Part shown: piece after piece, positions 1 to 8,865 of the stretch
Position numbering within the stretch: position 1 is the stretch's first letter
Layout of the letters: each line of letters opens with the position of its first letter
Assembly (NCBI GenBank): GCA_937891165.1
Contig: CALAEX010000066.1
Location: 8,788-72,787 of the forward strand
DNA length: 64,000 bases
Reading direction: 5' to 3'
From: an uncultured Lachnospiraceae bacterium
Lineage (GTDB): Bacteria > Bacillota > Clostridia > Lachnospirales > Lachnospiraceae
Translations under genes and position numbers: made by a program
The notes under the pieces: model-generated
What the model was told of the DNA's origin: nothing
Database searches by the model: none
The model's input: only the letters and a program-made list of their open reading frames with translations

Positions 1-281
1 CCACATTTACTACACACATGCCAACAATCATGTCCCTCATTCCAGGGAGATTTATATTGATCTCCGTATAAATATGCGGTTCCTCCGCATGTAGTAGTCG
101 TGGTTGTTGTTTTCTTAGTTGTGAAACATCCCCCAGAGACTGTCGATTCATAACTATCTGCCAAAGAAATATCTGGCATATTATTGGCAGGATTAATATG
201 CCAGTGTTTAAAAGGATAGAATGTACTACTTACATAGAATCCATAATGTGAATCTTTTTTAGCAAATTTCAGTCCTCCGAG
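1..281 (-). CDS. Tail-fibre-like cassette without a visible start (partial, runs off the left edge)
   Basis: An open minus-strand frame runs from the leader repeat at 282-368 to the window edge. It follows the repeat in the same reading frame as the cassettes at 9402-9722 and 13808-14281, but lacks the KTYVGTDGK head they share and has no ATG, GTG or TTG after the upstream in-frame stop. The translation has a Thr-rich stretch (KKTTTTTTT) and several Cys/His residues near the edge (HDCWHVCSKCG). I infer a receptor-binding or fibre tip module that is either silent or started from a non-standard codon. The 3' end is not in the window. Confidence 0.5.
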
Positions 282-368
282 GTTACTATTTAGCTTAATA
301 AAAATTCTCTATCTCCCGATAAATACCGAGAGATAGAGAAAATTAATTGTGCTAAATTCAATCCCCCC
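282..368 (-). repeat. Cassette leader repeat, copy 1
   Basis: An 87-bp element that on the minus strand reads from GAATTTAGCACAATTAATTT, through a stem (CTCTATCTCTCGG / CCGGGAGATAGAG-like arms), to AAGCTAAATAGTAAC directly before a cassette. Copies lie at 9723-9808, 10189-10273 and 14282-14370, and an inverted copy at the right edge. Its loop matches copy 4. Similarity to copy 4 continues to about 432 (AACCGTAAAGTAGTTT, then GTGAATCAAAGTAAAT). It could be a promoter/leader, a recombination site, or both. Confidence 0.8.
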
Positions 369-398
369 AAAAGTAACCGTAAAGTAGTTTCTCTCAAT

Positions 399-408
399 GA
401 TATATAAT
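399..408 (+). promoter_or_regulatory. Promoter-like motif GATATATAAT
   Basis: A variant of the GATATATTAT motif that precedes many blocks in this window, lying about 65 nt before the gene at 474. The same variant with the same flanks occurs at 14404-14413. Promoter function is inferred from recurrence only. Confidence 0.35.
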
Positions 409-473
409 TTTCGTGAATCAAAGTAAATATTTTAATGGGTGGAGATAATAATATCAAGAGCCTGGAGGTAATT

Positions 474-854
474 ATGAATAAAAAGATTAGAAGAATGAAA
501 AAAGAAATTAAACGTTGGTTGAAATATACTAGCATAATTAAATTTATAGATGAGTCTGATTATGAAATTGGACTGTCTAATGATGGTGGGGGTTATATTT
601 ATTGGACAACGTACAAGTATATACCCCAAATCAAAAAATTCGAAGTTAGTTACGGTTGCAGCTCTAGTTTTGAATACTGTCCAGTATGTGGGTCATTCAG
701 TGATCACTATGTCAATGAAAGATTTGATGAGGTGGATATTTATGGCTCAGGATTCACATGTGGTGCATTTAAATTAATTTCATTTAATGAGATGGCTGTA
801 TCTGCAATACGTAATATGACAAATCATGAGAAAGTGGAATTATACTATCAGTAA
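474..854 (+). CDS. Hypothetical protein with a CPVCG motif
   Basis: A protein of about 126 residues that I do not recognise. The ATG at 474 is chosen over an in-frame ATG at 435 because a strong ribosome site (TGGAGGT) sits at the right distance before it. The N-terminus is strongly basic (KKIRRMKKEIKRW) and the middle holds CPVCG, which could be half of a zinc site; a further single Cys follows in FTCGAF. It stands alone between the fibre cassette (minus) and recA, and ends in its own hairpin terminator, so it is probably a monocistronic accessory gene. Confidence 0.75.
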   Translation: MNKKIRRMKKEIKRWLKYTSIIKFIDESDYEIGLSNDGGGYIYWTTYKYIPQIKKFEVSYGCSSSFEYCPVCGSFSDHYVNERFDEVDIYGSGFTCGAFKLISFNEMAVSAIRNMTNHEKVELYYQ

Positions 855-884
855 AGAAGAAGTTAAAAACTTCTTCTTTTTTTT
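855..884 (+). terminator. Rho-independent terminator
   Basis: AGAAGAAGTT and AACTTCTTCT form a stem around a short A-rich loop and are followed by a run of eight T. It lies immediately after the TAA of the gene at 474-854. Confidence 0.85.
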
Positions 885-952
885 ATTTTTTAGGCTTCAT
901 TTTCAACCCTTCTATTAACATCAAAATAACTTAATGAAGGGAGACGTAAACT

Positions 953-1824
953 ATGGCTAAAAAAGCAGTAGATACCCTCTTGGATATGGATACTCTAGTT
1001 CAAGAGGAAACAAGTAAAGTTCATAGAAAAACAATTGGACTTGTAGATGCATTACGAGTAGATGATACAAAGAATAACTATTTTGATTGCAATGCATCTG
1101 TAGTAACTTATAAAACAGGATTCCCACAATTAGATTATTATTTGGGATATAAAATTAATGTATATGATGATGATAATAATATCATAGATTCATATCCATC
1201 AATTGGTATTCCTGGTGGTTCCATTATTACATTTATTGGAAAACCATCCACCAGTAAAACAACTACAGCAGTACAGGTTGCTGCTAATATCGTTAGAGAA
1301 TTTGAAAATGGATTCGTTATTCATTATGACCTTGAACAAGCACAGAATTACTCGAGAGTTCAAAACTTAACTAAATTTTCAATGAGTGATTTAAAAGCTG
1401 GTAAATATATTCTCAGACAGGAAAGAAACACTGTAGGAGATATTAAAAGTTCTATCGTGAAGATTTGGAAAAAGAAAATCGACAATCCGGATATTTATAA
1501 ATATAATTCGGGTAAGAAAAATGAATTCGGTGAAGATATTATTTTATATGAACCAACAGTCGTAATTCTCGATTCCATTGCTACACTTAGTACAGGTTTG
1601 AATGAAAATGATAAAAAAGACTTAGCTAAGATGGAAGAAGTAGGAAGTCAAACAGAAAGAATGAGAATTACTGGAGAAATTGGTAGATTCTTTAATGAAG
1701 TATTGCCATATCTTCGTGAAGCGAATATTATTCTTATCTGTATTAACCAGATTAAAGATAAACCACAATTGGGATTCTGCCCTGAACCATCAGAAATCCT
1801 TTATTTAGCACAAAATGAGTCCTT
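953..1824 (+). CDS. UvsX/RecA-like recombinase, exon 1
   Basis: Strand-exchange ATPase for recombination-dependent replication and repair. The ribosome site GAAGGGAGA precedes ATG 953. The ATPase core holds a Walker A variant GKPSTSKTT at about residues 96-104 (the usual Gly before Lys is Ser, as in T4 UvsX where it is Phe) and a Walker B stretch VVILDS near 204. INQIKDK matches the RecA NQIR segment. The frame would end seven nucleotides into the intron. The 5' splice site is placed after 1824 because GTCCTT pairs with GAGGAC in the intron with a final U.G pair. The spliced product is about 434 residues. Confidence 0.9.
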
Positions 1825-3079
1825 AGTTTAGAAGTAAATATACTATTTAATTTATTTATAAACGAATAAATAAATTAATATAAATTTACTGGTGAGGACC
1901 TATATAGTAATATATAGAAAATAAACCTTCTTAATTGCTGGAAACTCTCGATATGTTGTTAGTACAGTAAAGTGTGACAATCTAACAAATAGAGACAATC
2001 AGCAGCCAAGACCAATTATGTAAATTTGTATTAAAATAAATTAGGAGATAAATCAATATGAATTTACGAGAAAAATTATATGAAATTGGTATGACATATG
2101 ATGAATTAGATAGAAATTCATTACCATATGAAGTATTTATTCCTATGGATACATCATTATACCCCATCATACCAAAGAATAAATTTATGATAAGTAATAA
2201 AGGAAGAATTTATGATTGTCATAAAAAAGAATTTAAGAAAATTTCATTACCGAAAAATGAAGATACTAGCGTATCATACTATACAGTAAATATTGGAGAT
2301 GAAAAATATTTAGTCCACCGATTAATGCTGTCATCGTTCGAACACCTCGGTGATATCGAATTAATGAAGACACTCCATGTTGATCATAAAGATGGTAATA
2401 AACACAATAATGAACTGTATAATTTACGCTGGGCTACAAATAAAGAAAACACAATTTATGCAAGAGATTTAGGATTATTAAATCCTAGACGTGGTGAAAC
2501 ACATCCATGTGCTACTATAACTGAGAAGCAAGCACGGGAAATATGTGAATTACTATCTACAGGAAAATATTCAAAATCTCAAATTTCTAAAATGCTAAAT
2601 GTACCATACGATGCTGTTTGTGGTATTTATATGGGTGTATCATGGGTTTGGATTTCGAAAGATTATAATGTTCAAAATAAACTAATAAAAGGATCTGGTT
2701 ATCCAAAAGTTTTTACATTTGATCAATTACATATGATATGTAAATATTTTTCTGAAAATAAAAAACCCGATGATATGAGTGTTAGAAAATATTGTTTGAA
2801 TACATTACATAGTATAGGTTATGATGAAAATATTATAACAGAGGGTGTATTGAATGGTGTTCGAAGTATATATAATAAAAAACGGTATATCGAAATAACT
2901 TCTCAATATAATTGGTAAGGTTCAACGACTATCGAAAGGGTAGCTTAGTAAAATAAGTGAGTAACCGAGTAGAGTAGGATACATATATCCGAAATGGAAG
3001 GCTCCTTATAGTTTATAATGAATTATAAGGATGAAGATATAGTCTGAACTATATAGAGATATATAGATTAACATAATTA
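1825..3079 (+). ncRNA. Group I intron 1 (in recA/uvsX)
   Basis: The conserved core is visible: TTAATTGCTGGAAACTC and AATCAGCAGCC (P/Q side), GTTCAACGACTATCGAAA (R) and AAGATATAGTCTGA (S). An HNH endonuclease gene fills the peripheral part. Exon GTCCTT pairs with GAGGAC (P1). The 3' boundary is uncertain. CTGGT next to the guide pairs perfectly with ACCAG (P10), which puts exon 2 at 3080 and gives LPGGKSPQF, matching the RecA GG(N/K)A.KF segment, but leaves a terminal A. The usual terminal G would place the boundary after 3085. Confidence 0.9.
2058..2918 (+). CDS. HNH homing endonuclease encoded in group I intron 1
   Basis: A 286-residue protein of the HNH family with a phage intron-endonuclease layout. 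An N-terminal NUMOD4-like region (KFMISNKGRIYD) is followed by an HNH core around VDHKDGNKHNNELYNLRW at about residues 111-128. After this come helix-turn-helix-like DNA-binding repeats (ITEKQAREICELLSTGKYS, then QISKMLNV). It lies wholly inside the recA intron, after GGAGATAAATCAAT, and should cut an intronless recA allele to spread the intron. Its closest relative in the window is the enzyme at 6179-7033. Confidence 0.92.
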   Translation: MNLREKLYEIGMTYDELDRNSLPYEVFIPMDTSLYPIIPKNKFMISNKGRIYDCHKKEFKKISLPKNEDTSVSYYTVNIGDEKYLVHRLMLSSFEHLGDIELMKTLHVDHKDGNKHNNELYNLRWATNKENTIYARDLGLLNPRRGETHPCATITEKQAREICELLSTGKYSKSQISKMLNVPYDAVCGIYMGVSWVWISKDYNVQNKLIKGSGYPKVFTFDQLHMICKYFSENKKPDDMSVRKYCLNTLHSIGYDENIITEGVLNGVRSIYNKKRYIEITSQYNW

Positions 3080-3512
3080 ACCAGGAGGAAAAAGTCCGCA
3101 GTTCAACGCAAGTGTATTGCTGAAATTTATTGCAGTCGGTAGTGCTAAATATGAATTAGAAGATGATGGTTTTGATGGATTTGGTGTTAAGGTTATGATT
3201 ATTAAATCCAGAGGAAATCAGGCAGGTAGATTTGTAAATTTAATTTACGATAAAGTAAGAGGTATTGACCCCATTCGTTCAAGTATTGCATTTGCAAAAG
3301 AACTTGGACTTACAGGGGGAAATAAAAATAGTTTTTATTTCAACTCTCATAAAGAAGAGAAATTCTCGTTGAAGAATGTAAATCAGGAGTTTAGAGAAAG
3401 AAGACATTTATTCAAGATTATGTTTGATAATATCAGACCAGTACTTGAAAGTAAATTATCTATGTTAACTCCGGATGAATTAGAACCAGTTGATGAAGCT
3501 ATGGATTACTAA
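3080..3512 (+). CDS. UvsX/RecA-like recombinase, exon 2
   Basis: C-terminal part of the recombinase. The upstream frame gives PGGKSPQFNASVLLKF, aligning with RecA TGGNALKFYASVRLDIR in the DNA-binding L2 region, so the true exon extends upstream of the TTG at 3117 that a simple gene finder would choose. The end is acidic (TPDELEPVDEAMDY), as is common for phage recombinases. Exon 1 (872 nt) plus this exon (433 nt) make 435 codons, in frame. Confidence 0.88.
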
Positions 3513-3541
3513 GATTTTTGTAAAAGAATCTAAATTTTAGT

Positions 3542-3552
3542 AATATATTATT
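3542..3552 (+). promoter_or_regulatory. Promoter-like motif AATATATTATT
   Basis: Member of the recurrent motif seen before most plus-strand blocks. It lies about 98 nt before the gene at 3650. A hairpin (3568-3592) lies between the motif and that gene, so if this is a promoter its transcript starts with a stem-loop. Confidence 0.45.
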
Positions 3553-3567
3553 ATATTGAATATATGT

Positions 3568-3592
3568 GAGTAGAGAATGATTATCTCTACTC
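3568..3592 (+). terminator. Hairpin after recA
   Basis: GAGTAGAGA and TCTCTACTC form a stem around a short loop, followed by a T-rich but interrupted tract (CGCATTATTTATTTTTAT). It may end recA transcripts, or be a leader hairpin of the next gene. Confidence 0.55.
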
Positions 3593-3649
3593 GCATTATT
3601 TATTTTTATAAACTATTTATTATATTCTAAAGAAAGGAGGTCTTAAATT

Positions 3650-4687
3650 ATGCTAAGACCAAAGTATCCCAATTTTGGGGAAAGTAAAATTTTTGTGAAA
3701 AGAGGTATTGTAAGGGGGATTACACTTCCAGATTATGTAGGGAATATGAAGGAGAGACCAGTTTTAATTATGTCTGATCCGACAGAACTTCCAGTAGGGT
3801 TTCAAAAATCCAGTGTTCAAGTATATGGAATAAGTACAAGTATGTATAGTTTATTAGATATTCCAATTATTTTATTTTCCAATTTTTCAAGTCAATTATC
3901 TTTTATTTGTATGATGGATATTTTTACGATTGATACAAAGAGAGATACACTCCCTAATCTGGTAATTCAATCAGTTTGTCCAGATTATATTTATGATATC
4001 GTAGTTAGAGTAAGAGAATTGATGCAGGAAAATACTTCAGTATCATTTGATACTGCTCTTAAAATGGTAAATGAATACCGTGTGCAGTTTATGCAGACTC
4101 ATAGAATTAAGAAATTTAGAATAAGAATTACTTGCAATGAATACTATGAAATCTGTTATACTGGCGAAGCTACATATAAAATTTGTAGTGATGCAGACAT
4201 TATTGAAGGTATAGAATATTTTGAATCTGGGGAAGAGATTGATTTTACCATTCCAGTAAATGCATTGGTGAGTACGGTAGAAGTTGAAAAGAAGAATGAC
4301 ACAATTCATTCTTATGCATTTAATATGAAGTCACCATATGTTTATGTAGGAGAGAAAGAAACCGAACTTCGAAAGAAAATGGGGGTAAATCAGATATTCT
4401 TAGAAAAGAACCCAGTTCCTATTTTAGAAGATGGTATTGTCCCAAAAATATTTAAACAGGTTACAGAACTTAGTGATGGCGACTTAATTAAATTTATGCA
4501 AGAATTTACTAAAGGATATTCCGAAATGGAATTCTCTCAAAGAACTGCTATTGGTTGGAAGTTCATTACCAACCGTTATATTGCTTGTGAATTTGAAATG
4601 ATTCGTAGAGGTCTTGATGAAAGGATTGTATCTTATCCATTTGGAAAGATTCAATACAAGAATCAGTTATTTTATAATAATAAATAA
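3650..4687 (+). CDS. Hypothetical protein between recombinase and RNA polymerase genes
   Basis: A 345-residue protein with a near-perfect ribosome site (AAAGGAGG). I do not recognise it. It is a mixed alpha/beta soluble protein with no clear signal peptide, membrane segment or catalytic motif. It precedes the beta C-terminal gene directly and has its own terminator, so a role in transcription (for example a missing polymerase or specificity subunit, as known in AR9-like phages) is conceivable. No beta N-terminal motif was seen to support this. It is well expressed if the ribosome site is a guide. Confidence 0.8.
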   Translation: MLRPKYPNFGESKIFVKRGIVRGITLPDYVGNMKERPVLIMSDPTELPVGFQKSSVQVYGISTSMYSLLDIPIILFSNFSSQLSFICMMDIFTIDTKRDTLPNLVIQSVCPDYIYDIVVRVRELMQENTSVSFDTALKMVNEYRVQFMQTHRIKKFRIRITCNEYYEICYTGEATYKICSDADIIEGIEYFESGEEIDFTIPVNALVSTVEVEKKNDTIHSYAFNMKSPYVYVGEKETELRKKMGVNQIFLEKNPVPILEDGIVPKIFKQVTELSDGDLIKFMQEFTKGYSEMEFSQRTAIGWKFITNRYIACEFEMIRRGLDERIVSYPFGKIQYKNQLFYNNK

Positions 4688-4698
4688 ACTATTTGCTT

Positions 4699-4731
4699 AG
4701 AAAGAGATGTTTTCACATCTCTTTCTTTTTT
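4699..4731 (+). terminator. Rho-independent terminator
   Basis: AGAAAGAGATG and CATCTCTTTCT form an 11-bp stem with a six-base loop and a T-run. It separates the gene at 3650 from the polymerase beta gene. Confidence 0.88.
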
Positions 4732-4788
4732 CCTTTTTTATGTTCTCACTCACATTTCTTTAAATTTTATCCAAATATGTAATGAAGT

Positions 4789-4799
4789 AATATATTATT
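4789..4799 (+). promoter_or_regulatory. Promoter-like motif AATATATTATT before RNA polymerase beta
   Basis: It lies 29 nt upstream of ATG 4829 and directly after a terminator, the position expected for a promoter. Upstream is TTTAAATTTTA, which also occurs at the same relative place before the motif at 38468. Confidence 0.55.
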
Positions 4800-4828
4800 T
4801 ATTTGGAATAAAATGAAAGGAGACTAAC

Positions 4829-6076
4829 ATGAAAGAGAAGTACAATCTTAAAGATGCCCTAAGAGCGTGTGACCTAGAATATCTGGATGACCGTTCTATA
4901 GAGGGTAAAGGAATGCTTACAACACCGCAGTATATCAATAGTATGCGAAGTGTTATGTTTGCATCGCATTTAAACCAGTTTAAGAATATGGTACAACCAG
5001 ATTTTCCTCAGTTCTTTACTGGTGGTGAAAATGTGGTTGGTAAGTATTCGGACGGTTATTTGAAACTTAACGAATCTACTGTATATAGAAAAATTGTTAA
5101 GTTTGAAGGATTAGTAGAAAATCCGACCGTATATGTTTTGTTTGTGTATAACAAAGTAAAGAAACGATTTGAAGTTATTAGACGAAAACCGAATGAAGAC
5201 TTAATTGAAGTATTTGGATATAAATACGATAATACAGTCATTGACTCCTTTAAAGAAGGAGATGAAATTAGTGAAGACACTATAGCATTTAAGTCTACTT
5301 CCTATGATGAAAGTATGAACTATTCGTATGGGCGAGATGTCATCACACAGTTATCTTTTGAACCGTTTACATCAGAAGATGCAGCTATCGTATCAGAAGA
5401 AATTCAAGACCTTCTTAGAAATGTAGAGGTTGAAGAAAATATTGCTACATTGAATGAGAATGATTTTCCTCTTAATATTTATGGAGACGACTTAGAGTAT
5501 AAAACATTTCCAGATATCGGGGAATTTTCTAAAGGTATCATTATGGCTACTAGAAGAAAATTTAATAATCAGGTCTTGTTTGATTTTAAAGAAGATATGC
5601 TTAGTAAAGTAACAGACACCGATACTAGATATTATCTGAATGGTAAAGTTGTTGATATTGAGATTTATTGTAATAACGAGGATTTACAGGATAACTCATT
5701 TTATCATCAGATTTATAACTATTGGTGTTATCAGAATGCTTACTATAAAGATATTAAAAGAACTTGTGAAGAGATTATGAATTCAGGAGAAGACTACACA
5801 AGGGATATTGATTATCTTTATAAACAAGCATGTTACATGTTAGACCTTAAAAAGAAATGGAAAGAAAAAGACAATGCTTTCTCCAATGTGCAAGTACATA
5901 TCCTTGTGGAGAGAGAAATACCATTAGCAGTAGGACAGAAAATTTCGGGTCGTTATGGAAATAAATCGGTAATATCTGATATTCGTAAGAAAGAAGATAT
6001 GCCATTCTATTATGATGCTAATGGTAATAAAGTTCATGTACAGCTTATACTATCAGTGCTAGCTATTATAAACCGT
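4829..6076 (+). CDS. RNA polymerase beta subunit, C-terminal half, exon 1
   Basis: Part of the phage multisubunit RNA polymerase. Residues about 370-382 read KISGRYGNKSVIS, equivalent to the bacterial beta motif K.(A/S)GRHGNKG, and are followed by MPFYYDANGNKVHVQL, like the PYL.DG.PVDI region. SYGRDVITQLSFEPF near residue 165 resembles the bacterial segment ending FMPWNGYNFED. ATG 4829 follows AAAGGAGACTAAC. The last residues are LAIINR; exon AACCGT pairs with GCGGTT in the intron, giving the 5' splice site after 6076. Four exons together encode about 782 residues. Confidence 0.9.
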
Positions 6077-7201
6077 AAACTGTTGTGCGGTTTTAAAACC
6101 TCTTTAATTGCTGGGAACTCTTTAATTAGACAATCAGCAGCCAAGACCTTAAAATTATAGAAATAAATAATAAAAGGAGTGATCGATATAAAAAATATCA
6201 TAGATATGTTATATCATGATGAAAAATGGAGAAAGATAAGATATAAAAATATTTGTAAAGATATATACGAAATTAGTTCATACGGTCGTGTAAGAAAAAT
6301 TTCAAATAAAAGAATCTTATCATCTGCAATGGCTCCAAATGGTTACTTACGTATAAACTTAATAATAGATGAATTTATAGAAAATAGTAATGAACATAAA
6401 AGGAATGCATTTTCAATTCATGTTTTAGTATTTACACATTTTTGTGATAAAAATGATGTTGAAACATATTTGATTGGTAATTTATTTGAACGGAGATATG
6501 TTGTTAATCATAAAGATGGTAATAAGACAAATAATTATTATGATAATCTTGAATTAATGACATATTCGGAAAATAATAAACATGCTTCAAAATTAGGGTT
6601 GATGCCTAAAGGAGAAAATAAACCAAATTCTCCAAGTTGGGTTACAAATGAATTAGTTGAAAAAATTTGTAAAATGCTAGATAAGGGCGAACCTAATTGG
6701 CGTATTATTCAGACACTTGAATTGCCAAATACGAAATATACAAATACATTGATATCTCATATTTATTCAAAACAAGGTTGGGAATTTATATCAGAAAAAT
6801 ATAATTTCTATAATTCAAATTCTAAGTTTAAACGAAGTACTACATATTCATTAGAAATGATTACTTATATATGTAAACTATTGGAACATGGATATTCTAA
6901 TAGAGATATAGCAGATATAGTCTGTAATAAATTCGAAATGGGTAAAGATAAAATACATGCTATACGAATAATCGTATCACGTATTAGAAATAAACAAAAA
7001 TATATAGATATTAGTAAAAACTATAATTTTTAAGGTAAGGTTCAACGACTATCGAACACATAGCTTGAGAGAAATGCTTAAGTGAATAAGTAAGTAGAGT
7101 AGGAGAAATCCGAAACGGGAGGTAATGCATATCTGGTAATAGGATATGCTTTAAAGATATAGTCTGAACTATATAGGAATATATAGAAGTATTTATATAC
7201 G
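6077..7201 (+). ncRNA. Group I intron 2 (in RNA polymerase beta)
   Basis: Core motifs are TTAATTGCTGGGAACTC, GACAATCAGCAGCC, GTTCAACGACTATCG, a GAGTAGGAGAAATCCGAAACGGG-type P7 region and AAGATATAGTCTGA. P1 is AACCGT with GCGGTT. The intron ends in ACG; exon 2 starts TTAACA, partly pairing with TGTT upstream of the guide. Splicing joins IINR to LTKAMTTAAVIGE. It carries an HNH endonuclease gene. Confidence 0.93.
6179..7033 (+). CDS. HNH homing endonuclease encoded in group I intron 2
   Basis: A 284-residue enzyme. It has a NUMOD4-type N-terminus (WRKIRYKNICKDIYEISSYG then RVRKI), an HNH core near residues 107-123 (VVNHKDGNKTNNYYDNLELM) and C-terminal helix-turn-helix-like segments. The start is unclear: GTG 6179 overlaps its own AAAAGGAG site, and ATG 6206 has no good site, so an unusual start just after the site is possible. 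It sits in the peripheral part of the intron and should target the intronless beta gene. Confidence 0.9.
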   Translation: MIDIKNIIDMLYHDEKWRKIRYKNICKDIYEISSYGRVRKISNKRILSSAMAPNGYLRINLIIDEFIENSNEHKRNAFSIHVLVFTHFCDKNDVETYLIGNLFERRYVVNHKDGNKTNNYYDNLELMTYSENNKHASKLGLMPKGENKPNSPSWVTNELVEKICKMLDKGEPNWRIIQTLELPNTKYTNTLISHIYSKQGWEFISEKYNFYNSNSKFKRSTTYSLEMITYICKLLEHGYSNRDIADIVCNKFEMGKDKIHAIRIIVSRIRNKQKYIDISKNYNF

Positions 7202-7741
7202 TTAACAAAAGCAATGACAACAGCAGCCGTTATTGGGGAATTGGCTACGAACTTTATTGGAAAACGAGTTAGTGCTCATATGAAGACTCTTAAGACTATG
7301 AAAGAAAAAGAGAAAATATTATTTGATGTTCTTAAGATGTACAATGTTGCCTATTGTGAATTCTTGACTAAGAAATATAAAGCAATGACTACAGAGGAGA
7401 AGAAGAACTTTTTACAGTACTGCGAAGATGTTAAGATTCACTTTAATCAACCATCTATGGGTGAAAAAGAACCTATGTTTTATCGTATTATGAATCTGAA
7501 GGAAAAATATAAAGATATTTTGAATCCAGATGAAATGTGGGTTCATCAGTTTGGTAGAGATATCCGTTGTGTTATGGATGGATATATTGCCAATATGTAT
7601 ATTATTACTCTGAAACAAACAGCGAAGAAAGGTTTCTCAGTAAGAGGAATTGGTGCTGTTAGTGCTAAGGGTATACCGGAAAGAAGTTATAAATCAAAAT
7701 CTCATAAAGATTTATATTCATCAACCGCTATTAGATTCGGT
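7202..7741 (+). CDS. RNA polymerase beta subunit, C-terminal half, exon 2
   Basis: 180 codons from LTKAMTTAAV to AIRFG. TAIRFG corresponds to the GGQRFGEME segment of bacterial beta. Downstream of 7741 the open frame continues as TSLIAGNSLIRQSAAK, which is only translated intron core and also appears after exon 1, so it is not protein. The 5' splice site follows TTCGGT, which pairs with GCCGAA with a closing U.G. Confidence 0.9.
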
Positions 7742-7966
7742 GACCGAATTTGCCGAAGTAAAACTTCTTTAATTGCTGGGAACTCTTTAATTAGACAATC
7801 AGCAGCGAAGCTTAGAAATAAGAACGTTCAACGACTAGCTCTAGTAGCGTAGGACTTAATAAAAACTCTTTAAGTTCGAAACAAGAAGCATTTAATTATG
7901 AAGATATAGTCTGATACTTATAGGAATATAAGAGAGTAAATTCGTAAGAATTATAAACGTAATAGG
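7742..7966 (+). ncRNA. Group I intron 3 (in RNA polymerase beta, compact)
   Basis: A 225-nt intron without an ORF. P1 is TTCGGT/GCCGAA and P10 is AATTCG/CGAATT, both perfect. It ends in G (AATAGG). The core has GTTCAACGACTAGC and AAGATATAGTCTGATAC. Its first 60 or so nt are nearly identical to intron 8 at 40763-40994. Confidence 0.92.
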
Positions 7967-7980
7967 AATTCGAAACGCTT
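7967..7980 (+). CDS. RNA polymerase beta subunit, 14-nt micro-exon (exon 3)
   Basis: Fourteen nucleotides, AATTCGAAACGCTT, lie between two group I introns. They are defined by the P10 pairing of intron 3 on the left and the P1 pairing ACGCTT/GGGCGT of intron 4 on the right. Joined to the flanking exons they read FG-NSKRF-NFCIAMQPEEVA with the frame restored. Too short for any gene finder. Confidence 0.82.
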
Positions 7981-8207
7981 AGAAATTGGGCGTCATACAC
8001 AGAGATGTGTATTGCTTAAACCTCTTTAATTGCTGGAACCTCTTTAAGTAGACAATCAGCAGCGAAGTTCGAAAGGAAACGTTCAACGACTATCGAAAGA
8101 CTATTGAAAAATAGAATCGAGTAGAGTAGGAGAAATCCGAAACGGGAGGTATCTGTAAAAGATAAAGATATAGTCTGGCTATATATGAAAATATATAGGT
8201 TAATTAG
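7981..8207 (+). ncRNA. Group I intron 4 (in RNA polymerase beta, compact)
   Basis: A 227-nt intron without an ORF. The guide GGGCGT pairs with ACGCTT (two terminal U.G pairs) and P10 is CAATTT/AAATTG. A P2 hairpin ATACACA-GAGA-TGTGTAT follows, then AACCTCTTTAATTGCTGGAAC, GTTCAACGACTATCGAAAG and AAGATATAGTCTGG. It ends in TTAG. Confidence 0.9.
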
Positions 8208-8754
8208 CAATTTCTGTATTGCAATGCAGCCAGAAGAAGTTGCATTAATCCATGCATTTTACCGCACTTCAGTAAAAGCACGAAGAGACTTTGGTAAAGC
8301 CTTACTTAATAATGAACCTATTATTACAGTAGGAAAAACTTATGAATCCAGAGTAGCTGAGTTCTTCGAAATCATTTTAAAATCGTTAGGATTTAGATTA
8401 GAATTCTTAGATTCTGATGATGATTTTGTAGAACTTAGTGTAGATGATTTACAGTGGTTTGAATTAGCAAATGGTAAATCAGTATTCTGTTCTGAGTATG
8501 ATAAATATATTATTGATCGTAGAAATGAGATTGGTGCTGAAATCTTAGAAGAATATGGTGCATTAAATATTGATGAATTGAATGAGATGATTGATGACGA
8601 AATTAAAGACAGACAGTATTTTATTGCTAGTGATATAAAAGACGTTTATTTGAATTGCGTTGAAATTGAACCTACATTAGTGAGCAGAGATATTGTATCT
8701 TGTGAAGAGATTTCTAGTCAGTTAGAATTAATTGACGTTCCGGTGGAAGTTTAA
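8208..8754 (+). CDS. RNA polymerase beta subunit, C-terminal half, exon 4
   Basis: The last 182 codons of the beta gene, starting with NFCIAMQPEEVALIHAFYR, which aligns with the region after RFGEME in bacterial beta. The ATG or TTG codons inside are not starts. With the 14-nt exon it totals 561 nt, a whole number of codons. The tail is acidic and ends before a strong terminator. Confidence 0.87.
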
Positions 8755-8762
8755 ATGAAATT

Positions 8763-8800
8763 GGGTAATGAACTATTTATGTTCATTACCCATATTTTTT
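8763..8800 (+). terminator. Rho-independent terminator
   Basis: GGGTAATGAAC and GTTCATTACCC form an 11-bp stem with a seven-base loop, followed by ATATTTTTT. It ends the beta gene. Confidence 0.9.
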
Positions 8801-8814
8801 ACTCGAAAAATAAT

Positions 8815-8824
8815 GATATATTAT
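8815..8824 (+). promoter_or_regulatory. Promoter-like motif GATATATTAT
   Basis: Placed between the beta terminator and the gene at 8866, 41 nt before its ATG. A clear instance of the recurrent motif (AATGATATATTATATTATT context). Confidence 0.55.
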
Positions 8825-8865
8825 ATTATTAGAAATAATCATAATTAGAAAGGAGAACGAAAGAT

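Noticed and set aside
3117..3200. Separate gene starting at TTG 3117
   Set aside because: The RecA-like sequence continues upstream in frame (PGGKSPQFNASV), there is no ribosome site, and it is exon 2 of the recombinase.
6077..6160. C-terminal peptide TSLIAGNSLIRQSAAK after polymerase exon 1, also seen after exon 2 at 7742-7852
   Set aside because: It is the translated P/Q part of the group I intron core, identical because the introns are related, not a conserved protein tail.
8016..8210. Minus-strand ORF of 64 codons
   Set aside because: It lies antisense to intron 4 and exon 4, with no ribosome site.
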